DNA of 64,000 nucleotides, taken from NCBI RefSeq assembly GCF_009905435.1, contig NZ_JAAAMT010000007.1, positions 1 to 64,000 on the forward strand, written 5' to 3'. Positions within the stretch are counted from its first letter, which is position 1, and each line of letters starts with the position of its first letter. The notes under the pieces were generated by a model that did not search any database, had not been told where the DNA came from, and saw nothing but the letters and a program-made list of their open reading frames with translations. The DNA comes from Pseudomonas sp. R5(2019). GTDB lineage: Bacteria; Pseudomonadota; Gammaproteobacteria; Pseudomonadales; Pseudomonadaceae. A program made the translations under genes and the position numbers. Positions 54,735-64,000 of the stretch are shown here, piece after piece.

Positions 54735-55285
54735 GGTGCAAAACACAATCCACCGCGGGCGCGGAACTTTTTTGAGGTGCGACCTGTTTTACCGTAGGGA
54801 GGGGGTAAAACCCCTCTAGGTCGGGGTTTTCAGGCGATGAGTGCGGGTGCGACAATGTGTCGCGAAGCTGCCCGAAACAGGCCGATTGTTACACATCCTG
54901 TAAAGAACTGTTGCTAAATTAGTCATAGTCAAGGGTAGGCGACCTCACTACAATCGCCCCCAATTTCCGTTCGGCACCGCTTGCGAGTCGCAGAATCGAG
55001 TGAGCTTCAAGCTCCCTTCTGGCTGACTCGGACGAGCATCGCCTGCGGCGATGCCGGGCTGACACCCCTCCCGTTTCCACGCCAAATGGATTTGGTCTGA
55101 ATACAGGCGCCTTGCCTACGAAGTCAGAATAATAAGCACCGCACTACACAGGCCTTGCCGAGCAGCCGCAGCTGATTTCTGGGCATGCCCGTACTCAATT
55201 CCGATAAATGCTAACGCTTGGCAGGATGAAGTGTTGGCGATCAAAACACAATTGCATTGAAGCAAGCTGCTTTAGAGGTCCTGAG
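54735..55285 (+). promoter_or_regulatory. long intergenic/leader region before cyoA
   Basis: A 551-bp stretch without a supported gene. At 54799-54830 two hairpins compete for the same CCCC: GAGGGG/CCCCTC and AAAACCCC/GGGGTTTT, the latter ending in TTTT and a possible dsbB terminator. A TACAAT -10-like element lies at 54949-54954. A GCATCGCC-TGC-GGCGATGC hairpin lies near 55036-55054, and an A-rich AATAATAA motif at 55128-55135. The cyo message could therefore have a leader of about 300 bases. Confidence 0.45.
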
Positions 55286-56233
55286 ATGAGTAAAAAGCGT
55301 TACCCCAGACTGTTTGGCATTTTGCCCTTTTTAGGCATGCTTTTTCTCAGCGGGTGTGAATACACGCTGCTGGACCCTAAAGGGCAAGTCGGCATTGAGC
55401 AAAAAAACCTGATCCTGATCGCTACCGGCCTGATGTTGCTGGTGGTGATTCCTGTCATTTTCATGACCATCGCGTTCGCCTGGAAGTACCGTGCTTCCAA
55501 CAAGGCCGCTACCTACACGCCTGACTGGTCGCACTCGACCAAGATCGAAGTGGCGGTCTGGACCATTCCCGTCCTGATCATCATCGCGCTGGGCTACTTC
55601 ACCTACGTCTCCACCCATGAGCTGGACCCGTACCGTCCGCTGGAATCCGACGTGAAGCCGGTGACCATCGAAGTGGTCGCCATGGACTGGAAATGGCTGT
55701 TCATCTACCCGGAACAAGGCATTGCCACGGTCAACAAGATCGTTTTCCCTGCCAACACCCCAGTCAACTTCAAAGTCACTTCCGACTCGGTGATGAACTC
55801 GTTCTTCATCCCGGGCCTGGGCGGCCAGATCTACGCGATGGCCGGCATGACCACCAAGCTGCACCTGATCGCCAACGAAAATGGCGTGTTTGACGGTATC
55901 TCCGCCAACTACAGCGGCGCCGGTTTCACCGGTATGAAATTCAAAGCGATCGCCACGTCTCAGGAAGATTTCGACGCCTGGGTCAGTGAAGTCAAAAAGG
56001 CACCTAAACAGCTTGAAAAAGCTGAATACGACGCCTTGGCCAAACCTAGCGAAAACAACCCGGTCGAGCTCTACAGCGTGGTACCGGCGAACCTGTTCCA
56101 GACCATCGTCGACAAGTACGAAGGCATGAACCGTGGCAAGCCGCACCACAAAGCCGAGCACGAAGGCAAAGACGTCGCCGGGATGGAAGGAATGGACATG
56201 AGTATGCATTCAGCTGCTGGGGCAGAGGAGTAA
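55286..56233 (+). CDS. cyoA: cytochrome bo3 ubiquinol oxidase, subunit II
   Basis: A 315-residue lipoprotein subunit. The signal peptide ends in the lipobox LFLSGC, with the modified Cys at about residue 24, followed by two transmembrane helices ([44 protein letters not shown]) and a periplasmic cupredoxin domain ([21 protein letters not shown]) that lacks the CuA ligands, as expected for a quinol oxidase. The C terminus is rich in His and Met ([22 protein letters not shown]). ATG 55286 is preceded by GAGGTCCTGAG. First gene of cyoABCDE. Confidence 0.97.
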   Translation: MSKKRYPRLFGILPFLGMLFLSGCEYTLLDPKGQVGIEQKNLILIATGLMLLVVIPVIFMTIAFAWKYRASNKAATYTPDWSHSTKIEVAVWTIPVLIIIALGYFTYVSTHELDPYRPLESDVKPVTIEVVAMDWKWLFIYPEQGIATVNKIVFPANTPVNFKVTSDSVMNSFFIPGLGGQIYAMAGMTTKLHLIANENGVFDGISANYSGAGFTGMKFKAIATSQEDFDAWVSEVKKAPKQLEKAEYDALAKPSENNPVELYSVVPANLFQTIVDKYEGMNRGKPHHKAEHEGKDVAGMEGMDMSMHSAAGAEE

Positions 56234-56236
56234 AAG

Positions 56237-58258
56237 ATGTTCGGTAAATTAAGTCTGGACGCGATACCGTACCACGAGCCGATAGTCATGGTGACACTCG
56301 CCATGATCGCGCTCGGCGGTCTCGCGTTGGTCGGTGCGATCACCTATTTCCGCAAGTGGACCTACTTGTGGACCGAGTGGTTGACCAGTGTCGACCACAA
56401 GAAAATCGGGGTGATGTACATCATCGTCGCGATGATCATGCTGCTGCGCGGCTTCGCCGACGCCATCATGATGCGTTCGCAACTGGCCATGGCCACCGGC
56501 GGTAGCGAAGGCTATCTGCCACCCGAACACTATGACCAGATCTTCACCGCCCACGGTGTGATCATGATCATCTTCATGGCGATGCCATTCTTCACCGGCC
56601 TGATGAACCTTGCAGTGCCGCTGCAGATCGGCGCCCGTGACGTTGCCTACCCGTTCCTGAACTCCCTCAGCTTCTGGCTGCTGGTGTCGGGCGTGGTGCT
56701 GGTGAACGTGTCCCTGGGTGTTGGCGAGTTCGCCAAGACCGGTTGGGTTGCGTACCCGCCACTGTCGGGCATTGCCTACAGTCCTGGCGTGGGTGTGGAC
56801 TACTACATCTGGGCGCTACAGATATCGGGTCTGGGGACGACGCTAACGGGCGTCAACTTCCTGGCCACCGTTCTGAAAATGCGCGCACCAGGCATGAAAC
56901 TGATGGACATGCCGATCTTCACCTGGACCTGCACCTGGGCAAACGTTCTGATCGTGGCTTCGTTCCCGATCCTGACCGCTACCCTGGCAATGCTGACGCT
57001 TGACCGTTACATGGATTTCCACATTTTCACCAATGAACTTGGTGGCAATCCGATGATGTACGTCAACCTGTTCTGGGCCTGGGGTCACCCTGAGGTTTAC
57101 ATCCTGATCCTGCCGGCCTTCGGCGTGTTCTCGGAAGTGATCTCGACCTTCACCGGCAAGCGCCTGTTCGGCCACAAGTCGATGATCTACGCCAGCGGCG
57201 CGATCAGCGTACTGGGCTTCGTGGTTTGGCTGCACCACTTTTTCACCATGGGTTCGGGTGCCAGCGTCAACGCCTTCTTCGGATTGGCGACCATGCTGAT
57301 TTCCATCCCGACGGGTGTGAAGCTTTTCAACTGGCTGTTCACGATCTACCAGGGCCGTCTGCGCTTCACCGCGCCAGTGCTCTGGACCCTGGGCTTCATG
57401 ATCACCTTCTCCATCGGTGGCATGACCGGCGTACTGCTGGCCGTTCCAGGTGCTGACTTCGTGCTGCACAACAGCCTGTTCGTGATCGCGCACTTCCATA
57501 ACGTGATCATCGGTGGTGCTGTCTTCGGTTACATCGCAGGTTTCGCGTTCTGGTTCCCGAAAGCGTTCGGTTTCACCCTGAACGAGAAGTGGGGCAAGGC
57601 AGCGTTCTGGTTCTGGATCTCCGGTTTCTACGTGGCCTTCATGCCGCTGTACGCGCTGGGCTTCATGGGCATGACGCGTCGTCTGAACACCTCCGATAAC
57701 CCACTGTGGGAAACCTACCTGTACGTCGCCTTCGGTGGTGCCGTGCTGATCCTGCTGGGTATCGCCTGCCAGCTGATCCAGATCTTCGTCAGTATCCGTG
57801 ATCGCAAGCAGAACATGGACGTGACCGGTGACCCGTGGAACGCCCATACCCTGGAATGGTCGACTTCGTCGCCACCTCCGTTCTACAACTTCGCTCACCT
57901 GCCGGTCGATGCGGGTCTGGATGCGTTCACCGAAGCCAAGCGCAACGGTACCGCGTACAAGGTCCCTGGCAAGTACACCGCGATCCACATGCCTAACAAC
58001 ACCAGCACCGGTGTCTACATGGGCGCGCTGATCACTGTGTTCGGTTTTGCCATGATCTGGCACATCTGGTGGCTGGCTGCTGTCGGCCTGGTTGGCACCA
58101 TCGCTGTCTTCGTTGCTCACGCTGCACGTGACGACCAGGGCTACATGGTTCCTGCCGAAGAAGTTGCACGCATCGAAGGCGAGCGCCGCAAGTCCATGGG
58201 CCTGGCGACCGGTGTGCCGGCGCATGCCGCACCTGTCGCAACGTTGGAACGGGTTTAA
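56237..58258 (+). CDS. cyoB: cytochrome bo3 ubiquinol oxidase, subunit I
   Basis: A 673-residue heme-copper oxidase catalytic subunit with about 15 transmembrane helices. Low-spin heme and CuB ligand segments are present: [33 protein letters not shown] (His and the cross-linked Tyr), [10 protein letters not shown] (two CuB His), and [12 protein letters not shown] (heme ligands). It reduces oxygen to water and pumps protons using ubiquinol. It starts 3 bp after cyoA. Confidence 0.98.
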   Translation: MFGKLSLDAIPYHEPIVMVTLAMIALGGLALVGAITYFRKWTYLWTEWLTSVDHKKIGVMYIIVAMIMLLRGFADAIMMRSQLAMATGGSEGYLPPEHYDQIFTAHGVIMIIFMAMPFFTGLMNLAVPLQIGARDVAYPFLNSLSFWLLVSGVVLVNVSLGVGEFAKTGWVAYPPLSGIAYSPGVGVDYYIWALQISGLGTTLTGVNFLATVLKMRAPGMKLMDMPIFTWTCTWANVLIVASFPILTATLAMLTLDRYMDFHIFTNELGGNPMMYVNLFWAWGHPEVYILILPAFGVFSEVISTFTGKRLFGHKSMIYASGAISVLGFVVWLHHFFTMGSGASVNAFFGLATMLISIPTGVKLFNWLFTIYQGRLRFTAPVLWTLGFMITFSIGGMTGVLLAVPGADFVLHNSLFVIAHFHNVIIGGAVFGYIAGFAFWFPKAFGFTLNEKWGKAAFWFWISGFYVAFMPLYALGFMGMTRRLNTSDNPLWETYLYVAFGGAVLILLGIACQLIQIFVSIRDRKQNMDVTGDPWNAHTLEWSTSSPPPFYNFAHLPVDAGLDAFTEAKRNGTAYKVPGKYTAIHMPNNTSTGVYMGALITVFGFAMIWHIWWLAAVGLVGTIAVFVAHAARDDQGYMVPAEEVARIEGERRKSMGLATGVPAHAAPVATLERV

Positions 58259-58261
58259 TCA

Positions 58262-58885
58262 ATGTCCAGTCACGTAATTAATGCTGATGCTGCTCATGGT
58301 CACGACCATGGGCACGACGAACACCACGACACCGGCGGGATGACCGTATTCGGTTTCTGGATCTACCTGATGACCGACTGCATTCTGTTTGCGTCGATCT
58401 TCGCGGCCTACGGCGTGCTGGCCAACAGCTTCGCCGGTGGTCCATCGGGTCATGACATCTTCGAACTGAACTACGTTCTGGGCGAAACGGCACTGCTGTT
58501 GCTGTCCAGTATCACCTTCGGCTTCGCCATGCTCGCTGCCTACAAGGGCAAGAAAGCTGGCGTGCTGGGCTGGCTGGCCGTGACCTTCCTGCTGGGCCTG
58601 GGCTTCATCGCGATGGAAATCAATGAATTCCATCTGCTGATCTCCGAGGGCTACGGCCCTCAGCGCAGCGGCTTCCTGTCGGCGTTCTTCACGCTGGTCG
58701 GCACCCACGGTCTGCACGTGACCAGTGGCCTGCTGTGGATGGGCGTGATGATGTACCAGATCCAGAAGAAGGGTCTGACCGCCACCAACATGACGCGCAT
58801 GAGCTGCCTGAGCCTGTTCTGGCACTTCCTGGACGTGGTCTGGATCTGCGTCTTCACCGTCGTTTACCTGCTGGGGGTTATGTAA
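58262..58885 (+). CDS. cyoC: cytochrome bo3 ubiquinol oxidase, subunit III
   Basis: A 207-residue membrane protein with five transmembrane helices. The His-rich N terminus ([40 protein letters not shown]) and [16 protein letters not shown] are typical of CyoC. It stabilises subunit I and the proton path. It follows cyoB after 3 bp and overlaps cyoD by one base. Confidence 0.97.
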   Translation: MSSHVINADAAHGHDHGHDEHHDTGGMTVFGFWIYLMTDCILFASIFAAYGVLANSFAGGPSGHDIFELNYVLGETALLLLSSITFGFAMLAAYKGKKAGVLGWLAVTFLLGLGFIAMEINEFHLLISEGYGPQRSGFLSAFFTLVGTHGLHVTSGLLWMGVMMYQIQKKGLTATNMTRMSCLSLFWHFLDVVWICVFTVVYLLGVM

Positions 58886-59217
58886 TGGCTAACGCACATA
58901 GCAGCCACGATTCGGGCAGTCACGGTAGCGTGAAGTCCTACATGATCGGCTTTGTACTGTCGATCATCCTGACCGCGATTCCGTTTGGCCTGGTGATGTA
59001 CCCATCGCTGTCCAAGGAACTGACTCTGTTCATCGTCGTTGCATTCGCGGTGATTCAGATTCTGGTCCACCTGGTGTACTTCCTGCACCTGGACCGCTCT
59101 GCTGCACAACGCCAGAATGTCTGGGTATTCGCCTTTACCGTGATGGTCATCGCGTTCCTGGTCGTCTTGTCGCTGTGGATCATGTTCAGCATCCATCAAA
59201 ACATGATGGCGCACTGA
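58885..59217 (+). CDS. cyoD: cytochrome bo3 ubiquinol oxidase, subunit IV
   Basis: A 110-residue protein with three transmembrane helices ([65 protein letters not shown]), the small assembly subunit of the oxidase. Its ATG shares one base with the cyoC stop (TAATG). cyoE follows after 10 bp. Confidence 0.96.
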   Translation: MANAHSSHDSGSHGSVKSYMIGFVLSIILTAIPFGLVMYPSLSKELTLFIVVAFAVIQILVHLVYFLHLDRSAAQRQNVWVFAFTVMVIAFLVVLSLWIMFSIHQNMMAH

Positions 59218-59227
59218 GGAACACTGC

Positions 59228-60115
59228 ATGTCCCTTAAGCACTTTATCCAAATCACCAAACCGGGGATCATTTTCGGTAACGTGCTTTCGGTGGCAGGTG
59301 GTTTCTTCCTGGCCTCGCAAGGGCATGTGGATTTCGCCCTGTTCCTGGCTGCGGTGATTGGCACTTCGTTGGTGGTGGCGTCCGGTTGCGTGTTCAACAA
59401 CTGCATCGACCGTGACATCGACCTGAAGATGGAGCGCACCAAGAACCGTGTGATGGTTCAGGGAGCCATGTCTCTGAAGGTAGCCCTGGCCTACGCCACC
59501 CTCCTGGGGGTGGCGGGCCTGGGGCTGCTGTACCAGCAGGCCAATCCGCTGGCAGCCCTGTTCGGGTTGATCGGCTTCGTCATCTACGTGGGTTTCTACA
59601 GCCTGTACCTGAAGCGTAAATCGGTGCACGGCACCCTGGTTGGCAGCCTGTCCGGTGCCATGCCTCCGGTGATCGGCTACTGCGCCGTGAGCAACAGCTT
59701 CGACCTGGCTGCGCTGACCCTGCTGGTGATGTTCAGCCTCTGGCAGATGCCGCATTCCTATGCCATCGCGATCTTCCGCTTCAACGACTACCTGGCTGCA
59801 AGCATTCCGGTTCTGCCGGTCAAGCGCGGTATCGTTGTGGCCAAGAAGCACATCCTGTTCTACATCCTGGCCTTCCTTTTGGCGACCCTGATGCTCACCA
59901 TCGGCGGTTACGCCGGCATGAGCTACCTGGCCGTCGCGGCAGCCATGGGCATGTACTGGTTGTACATGGCCTGGACTGGTTACAAGGCTGTGGACGATCG
60001 GGTCTGGGCGCGCAAGCTGTTCGTGTTCTCGATCTTCACCATCACCGCCCTGAGCGTGATGATGTCGCTGGACACCAAGGTCCCGACCGAGTTGTTGCTG
60101 ACCTACGCGCATTGA
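59228..60115 (+). CDS. cyoE: heme o synthase (protoheme IX farnesyltransferase)
   Basis: A 295-residue UbiA-superfamily membrane enzyme that adds a farnesyl group to heme b, giving the heme o used in CyoB. The metal/diphosphate-binding motif is in [21 protein letters not shown], and a second polar loop is [17 protein letters not shown]. It has about eight or nine transmembrane helices. Last gene of cyoABCDE, with an intrinsic terminator 21 bp after the stop. Confidence 0.97.
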   Translation: MSLKHFIQITKPGIIFGNVLSVAGGFFLASQGHVDFALFLAAVIGTSLVVASGCVFNNCIDRDIDLKMERTKNRVMVQGAMSLKVALAYATLLGVAGLGLLYQQANPLAALFGLIGFVIYVGFYSLYLKRKSVHGTLVGSLSGAMPPVIGYCAVSNSFDLAALTLLVMFSLWQMPHSYAIAIFRFNDYLAASIPVLPVKRGIVVAKKHILFYILAFLLATLMLTIGGYAGMSYLAVAAAMGMYWLYMAWTGYKAVDDRVWARKLFVFSIFTITALSVMMSLDTKVPTELLLTYAH

Positions 60116-60136
60116 TCCTGACGCGCTGAAACACCC

Positions 60137-60169
60137 AACGCCCCGAGCCGAAAAGCCCGGGGCGTTTTT
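60137..60169 (+). terminator. intrinsic terminator of cyoABCDE
   Basis: AACGCCCCGAGC pairs with GCCCGGGGCGTT (one mismatch) around CGAAAA and is followed by TTTTTATTT. Confidence 0.88.
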
Positions 60170-60271
60170 ATTTGCGCGGGTTTGATCGTTGCCGGGGAGG
60201 GGCTCCCCTCTGAACGCAGGCCCGAAGCGTTGATAGCGTGCCGGGCTCATTCACAGCAACGAGACAGCACC

Positions 60272-61402
60272 ATGAGCGTACTGACGGTTTATTTCTGCGG
60301 CACCGGCTCCCACCGTTTCGATGACACCAACCCCAACTTCTGGAATGGCGAACTGGTCTCGACCCTGGCGGCCAATGACCAGGGCCGGGAGTTTGCCCAT
60401 TGGGTGGCCATCGACGGTCCCGGCAGCGGCAACCTGCAAGCCGATGACCTGTTCGTGAAAACCCCGGCCTACGGGCTGACCGGCACCTTGTTCGGCAAGG
60501 GTTGGGAAGAGAACGTCCAACATGCCTTGCAGATCATCAAGGGCCGTTGCGATTGGCAGCGCCTTGAGCTGACGGAGAAGGAATACTACGCGCTCAAGGC
60601 GGCGGGTGTGCCGATCGAGGACATGAACGCGACCGGGTCATGGCTGTGGCGCCGTTACCACTACGGCAACCGCCTGGTCACGCCGCAACAGCTGCAGGAA
60701 CAGATCATCAAGATCTTCCGCAAGGATGGCATCATCCCGACCCAGGTCAATCTGGTGGGATGGAGCCGTGGCGGCATCAGCTGCCATATGCTCGCCAATG
60801 CCATGGCGCAAGACCCGCAGCTCAAGCACATCCCGGTGAACATCTTCGCTGTGGACCCGGTGCCAGGGCTGCTCAACTTTCAGGCCCACCGCGTCAGCCT
60901 GGGCCAGAACGTCAAAGAATATGTGAGCTTCTATTCGCGTGATGAACGCTCAAAAGGCTTTGCCTGCGTGATTCCTTCGACCTGGGCCAGCACCCGCACG
61001 CACATCTACCCGATGCCGGGTCGCCACGCGACGCTGGTCGGCAATGCCGCCGCCGATGGCGCAGCCGGCAAGCCGGAATTGATCGAGCCGGGGCAAATCG
61101 TTCGGCACTTTGCCGAGTGTTGTTTGACGCGCTGGGGCGTCAAACTGGATAAGCAACTCAAACTCAGTGACGCCCAACTGCACGCCTGTCATCAGGCATT
61201 GCTCAATCACGAGCCCCGGTACGTTGCGATGCGCAAGCACTCCTACACGCTGCTCACCGAGTCGAACAAGGGTGAACGAGCTGTCTCGTTGGGCAGCCAA
61301 GGCGTGCATTTCAGCGGAGTGAAAGGTGGGCCGCTGAAACCGGCCGAAGGCTTGGCGGCAGCGGTGAAGTGGGATGCATCGGCGTACAAGGACATTCGCT
61401 GA
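60272..61402 (+). CDS. orphan GxSxG alpha/beta-hydrolase, secreted-lipase-like
   Basis: A 376-residue protein that begins [19 protein letters not shown], an entry motif like that of lipase-type effector families. It has the nucleophile elbow GWSRGG with Ser165, then a strand carrying an acidic residue (FAVDPVPG), and a possible catalytic His later in the chain. There is no signal peptide or membrane segment. The ATG at 60272 is preceded only by GAGA. No type VI secretion or immunity gene is adjacent. It has the same GFSRG/GWSRG logic as the DUF2235 protein at 29254 but otherwise differs. Function is not established; lipase or phospholipase activity is inferred. Confidence 0.75.
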   Translation: MSVLTVYFCGTGSHRFDDTNPNFWNGELVSTLAANDQGREFAHWVAIDGPGSGNLQADDLFVKTPAYGLTGTLFGKGWEENVQHALQIIKGRCDWQRLELTEKEYYALKAAGVPIEDMNATGSWLWRRYHYGNRLVTPQQLQEQIIKIFRKDGIIPTQVNLVGWSRGGISCHMLANAMAQDPQLKHIPVNIFAVDPVPGLLNFQAHRVSLGQNVKEYVSFYSRDERSKGFACVIPSTWASTRTHIYPMPGRHATLVGNAAADGAAGKPELIEPGQIVRHFAECCLTRWGVKLDKQLKLSDAQLHACHQALLNHEPRYVAMRKHSYTLLTESNKGERAVSLGSQGVHFSGVKGGPLKPAEGLAAAVKWDASAYKDIR

Positions 61403-61539
61403 CCGCTGGCAAACAGGAAGACGTGGCGTTCAATTTTTGCTGGACAACACGTCCTTCCTCCCACTATCTTCGCCCCACGGCCACCGCAGTGGCCGGCGTC
61501 GCTCGGACGGTTCCGGGCGCTTACGTTTGCGAGAACACC

Positions 61540-62748
61540 ATGGCCGAACAAGGTTCGCCGCGCCGCTTTGCGCGCATCGATCGACTCCCCCCTTACGTTT
61601 TCAACATCACTGCCGAGCTCAAGATGGCTGCGCGTCGCCGTGGCGAAGACATCATCGACCTGAGCATGGGCAACCCCGACGGCGCCACCCCGCCGCACAT
61701 TGTTGAAAAGCTCGTGCAGGTCGCCCAGCGCGAGGACACCCACGGCTACTCCACCTCTCGCGGTATTCCGCGCCTGCGCCGCGCCATTTCGCGCTGGTAC
61801 AAGGAACGTTATGAGGTGGACATCGACCCCGAAGACGAAGCCATTGTCACCATCGGCTCGAAGGAAGGCCTGGCGCACTTGATGCTCGGCACCCTGGACC
61901 ACGGCGATACCGTGCTGGTGCCCAACCCCAGTTATCCCATTCACATCTACGGTGCGGTGATCGCCGGAGCCCAGGTGCGTTCAGTGCCGCTGGTACCGGG
62001 CGTGGACTTCTTCAATGAGCTGGAGCGGGCGATTCGCGAGTCGATCCCCAAGCCGAAGATGATGATTCTCGGCTTCCCGTCCAACCCGACCGCGCAGTGC
62101 GTGGAGCTGGACTTCTTCGAGCGCGTGGTGGCCCTGGCCAAACAGTACGACGTGCTGGTGGTCCACGACCTGGCCTACGCCGACATCGTCTACGACGGCT
62201 GGAAAGCGCCTTCGATCATGCAGGTGCCGGGCGCCAAGGACATCGCGGTGGAGTTTTTCACGCTGTCCAAGAGCTACAACATGGCCGGCTGGCGAATCGG
62301 TTTCATGGTCGGCAACCCCGAGCTGGTCAGCGCGCTGGCGCGGATCAAGAGCTACCACGATTACGGCACCTTCACGCCGTTGCAGGTCGCGGCCATTGCG
62401 GCGCTGGAAGGCGACCAGCAGTGCGTGCGCGATATCGCCGAGCAGTATCGCCAGCGCCGCAACGTGCTGGTCAAGGGCCTGCACGAGATTGGCTGGATGG
62501 TGGAAAACCCCAAGGCCTCGATGTACGTCTGGGCCAAGATTCCGGAGCAGTACGCTCACCTGGGGTCGCTGGAGTTTGCCAAGAAACTGCTGGCCGAGGC
62601 CAAGGTCTGCGTGTCGCCGGGGATCGGGTTTGGTGACTATGGTGACGACCATGTGCGCTTTGCGCTGATCGAAAACCAGGACCGGATTCGCCAGGCATTG
62701 CGCGGGATTCGGCAGATGTTTCGGGTGGATGGGGTGAAGCCGGCCTGA
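61540..62748 (+). CDS. alaC: alanine-type aminotransferase (AlaC-like)
   Basis: A 402-residue PLP-dependent class I/II aminotransferase. The PLP lysine is in [15 protein letters not shown], the Asn/Asp cofactor contacts in [12 protein letters not shown] and [14 protein letters not shown], and the C-terminal Arg in [15 protein letters not shown]. It is close to E. coli AlaC, which converts pyruvate and glutamate to alanine and 2-oxoglutarate. The ATG at 61540 gives the normal N terminus; the longer open frame upstream is not protein-like. It ends in front of a convergent inverted repeat. Confidence 0.92.
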   Translation: MAEQGSPRRFARIDRLPPYVFNITAELKMAARRRGEDIIDLSMGNPDGATPPHIVEKLVQVAQREDTHGYSTSRGIPRLRRAISRWYKERYEVDIDPEDEAIVTIGSKEGLAHLMLGTLDHGDTVLVPNPSYPIHIYGAVIAGAQVRSVPLVPGVDFFNELERAIRESIPKPKMMILGFPSNPTAQCVELDFFERVVALAKQYDVLVVHDLAYADIVYDGWKAPSIMQVPGAKDIAVEFFTLSKSYNMAGWRIGFMVGNPELVSALARIKSYHDYGTFTPLQVAAIAALEGDQQCVRDIAEQYRQRRNVLVKGLHEIGWMVENPKASMYVWAKIPEQYAHLGSLEFAKKLLAEAKVCVSPGIGFGDYGDDHVRFALIENQDRIRQALRGIRQMFRVDGVKPA

Positions 62749-62762
62749 TACGGTTTGAGCCC

Positions 62763-62867
62763 TTGGGGCCGCTGTGCGGGCCATCGCGGCCAGGTCCCCT
62801 CCTACAGATTACGCGGTGCCTATGTAGGAGCGGACCTGGCCGCGATGGGCTGCGAAGCAGCCCCAAA
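62763..62867. repeat. REP-like inverted repeat between convergent genes
   Basis: The outer TTGGGGCCGCTGTGCGGGCC pairs imperfectly with GGGCTGCGAAGCAGCCCCAA. The inner CCATCGCGGCCAGGTCCCC...CTCCTAC pairs with GTAGGAGCGGACCTGGCCGCGATGG. It is the same GTAGGAGC family turned inside out, with the arms pointing outward. It lies between alaC and the binding-protein gene, which face each other, and may end both transcripts. Confidence 0.82.
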
Positions 62868-62876
62868 ATATAACGT

Positions 62877-63932
62877 CTAGCGCTCGATCGAACGACTCCA
62901 CCGCGCGTTCCACGCCGGCCGCTGCTGATTGACCAAATCCCAATCCACCGCAATCGCCGTTTCCAGATACTGCTCCATGGCCTTCACCTGCGCACGAGTC
63001 TTGTCGGTGGTCGGGGTGTTGGGGTTGGACGGAATCTGGTCACCTTCCTCCAGCGCCGGCGCCTGAGCTTCAGGGGTCAACAAATAGGCCGCCAGCTTCT
63101 GCGCCAGTTCCGGTTGGTCATTGTTGGCGATAGCGCACTCGGTGAAATTGAGCACCACGGCGCCTTCCTTCGGTTGCGCATATTCCACCGGGATACCGCG
63201 TAGCTTCAGCGCCGTGACCTGGGTCGGGGTCAGCGGGAACAAGGCGGCTTCGTCGGTCTGCACCATTTCGGAGATTTTCGCGGAACTGGCGATATATTCC
63301 AGCACGTTCGGCCCGACTGTTTTCGGCCACGCCTTGAAGCCCGGCTCGACGTTGCTTTCATCACCGCCCTGGATGCGGTTGAACATCAGAAAACCGTGCA
63401 GGCCGAACGTCGAAGAGGCGAGGGACTGGAACACCAGTTTGTCCTGATAGCGCGGGTCGGCCATGTCCATCCATGACGTTGGTGCACTCCAGCCTTTCTC
63501 CTTGAACAACCGCGTGTTGTAAGCCAAGCCCGTCACGCCAAGGCTGACGGCCACCGCCTGCTCCTTGAGGCGTGCCTTGGCCGGGATCTGATCCAGCGCC
63601 GCGCTGGGCTGCAACTTCTCGCACAGGCCCATGGAAATGGCCCGGTACATGATGCCGTCATCCAACAGCATCACATGCATTTGTGGCCGGTCTTTGTTGG
63701 CCTGGACCTTGGCAAGAATATCGGCCGAAGTGCCCGGTACGATCACTACCTTGACGTTGTTGGCCTTCTCGAAAGCAGGCAGGACTTTATCGGCATACAG
63801 GCGCTCCATGGTGCCGCCGTTCATGCCCAGGTACAGGGTCGGCGTGGCCGCCTGGGCGACGGTAGTGTTGAGCAGCGCGGCCAGGGGCAGGCAAGACAAG
63901 CCGGTGCAGACGATACGTTTGACGTTCTTCAT
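62877..63932 (-). CDS. PotD/PotF-like ABC transporter substrate-binding protein
   Basis: A 351-residue periplasmic binding protein with a signal peptide (MKNVKRIVCTGLSCLPLAALLNTTVAQA/ATPTL). The segments NGGTMERLYADKVLPAFEKANNVKVVIVPGTSADILAKVQANKDRPQMHVMLLDDGIMYRA and ECAIANNDQPELAQKLAAYLLTPEAQ are typical of the spermidine/putrescine-type group, though the ligand could be another amine or opine-like compound. GAGGAAG lies before ATG 63932. It begins 13 bp after the stop of the upstream gene, so it belongs to a transporter operon extending beyond the window. Confidence 0.88.
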   Translation of the reverse strand: MKNVKRIVCTGLSCLPLAALLNTTVAQAATPTLYLGMNGGTMERLYADKVLPAFEKANNVKVVIVPGTSADILAKVQANKDRPQMHVMLLDDGIMYRAISMGLCEKLQPSAALDQIPAKARLKEQAVAVSLGVTGLAYNTRLFKEKGWSAPTSWMDMADPRYQDKLVFQSLASSTFGLHGFLMFNRIQGGDESNVEPGFKAWPKTVGPNVLEYIASSAKISEMVQTDEAALFPLTPTQVTALKLRGIPVEYAQPKEGAVVLNFTECAIANNDQPELAQKLAAYLLTPEAQAPALEEGDQIPSNPNTPTTDKTRAQVKAMEQYLETAIAVDWDLVNQQRPAWNARWSRSIER

Positions 63933-63945
63933 GGGGCGACTTCCT

Positions 63946-64000
63946 CTAGGCAATGGATTGACGGTCTTGGGCGACCTGGAAACGACGGATGGAAAAAGCT
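63946..64000 (-). CDS. C-terminal end of the gene upstream of the binding protein (partial)
   Basis: On the minus strand the right edge reads AFSIRRFQVAQDRQSIA and then TAG (63946-63948). Only 17 residues are visible. The 13-bp gap to the binding-protein start, with its ribosome binding site overlapping this stop, indicates one operon. A transporter subunit or an enzyme for the same compound is likely, but the family cannot be read. Confidence 0.6.
   Translation of the reverse strand, partial: AFSIRRFQVAQDRQSIA

Overview
The window is a stretch of Pseudomonas chromosome, most likely from the P. putida / P. fluorescens side of the genus. The clearest pointer is the central glucose block: gap/edd divergent pair, glk, a gltR/gltS two-component pair, gtsABCD, oprB, an aldose-epimerase-like gene, hexR, then zwf-pgl-eda. 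This is the gene order known for pseudomonads that use the Entner-Doudoroff route. High GC, dense packing, ATGA-type overlaps and several copies of GTGGGAGCGGATTTATCCGCG-type inverted repeats fit the genus. I see no prophage, insertion sequence, CRISPR array, tRNA or rRNA gene.

Layout. 1-2.4 kb: a possible gene tail, a repeat, a GlxA-type AraC regulator and a Tas-type aldo-keto reductase. 2.5-7.6 kb (+): rplM-rpsI, petABC (cytochrome bc1) and sspA-sspB. 7.7-16.5 kb: a TyrR-like sigma54-type regulator, then the arginine deiminase operon arcDABC with a trailing DUF5064 gene (-) under a candidate ANR box, and a second, divergent arcD paralogue across an AT-rich spacer. 16.6-19.3 kb (-): a chemoreceptor and a DUF454 membrane protein. 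19.4-24.6 kb (-): a heme cell-surface signalling cluster (ECF sigma factor, anti-sigma factor, TonB receptor with signalling domain, heme oxygenase) behind a Fur box. 24.6-43.7 kb: methylglyoxal synthase and the glucose catabolism region, interrupted by a DUF2235 hydrolase between glk and gltR. 43.7-50.1 kb: small genes, an RND pump and its adaptor, and a small membrane protein. 50.2-54.7 kb: CheV-like protein, norR and fhp (NO detoxification) with a well-formed regulatory region, and dsbB. 54.7-60.2 kb: long leader and cyoABCDE (cytochrome bo3 oxidase). 60.2-64 kb: an orphan GxSxG hydrolase, an AlaC-type aminotransferase and a PotD/F-type binding protein with the tail of its upstream gene.

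How the genes work together. Glucose crosses the outer membrane through OprB and the inner membrane through GtsABCD. It is phosphorylated by Glk, oxidised by Zwf and Pgl, split by Edd and Eda, and the glyceraldehyde-3-phosphate is oxidised by Gap. HexR sites lie at gap/edd and at zwf, and A-rich Crc/Hfq-type motifs lie in the gtsA and oprB leaders. Respiration is represented by the bc1 complex and the bo3 oxidase. The arc operon gives ATP from arginine when oxygen is low. Fhp removes nitric oxide under NorR control.

Most of the window is core metabolism. The parts worth a second look are the two orphan GxSxG hydrolases, the nested inverted repeats (some supplying stop codons, one inside the gts operon), the arcD pair with its AT-rich spacer, a small frameshifted ORF near 43.9 kb, several perfect palindromes of unknown role, and the very clear NorR/IHF/sigma54 region. 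I did not find a convincing new multi-gene system.
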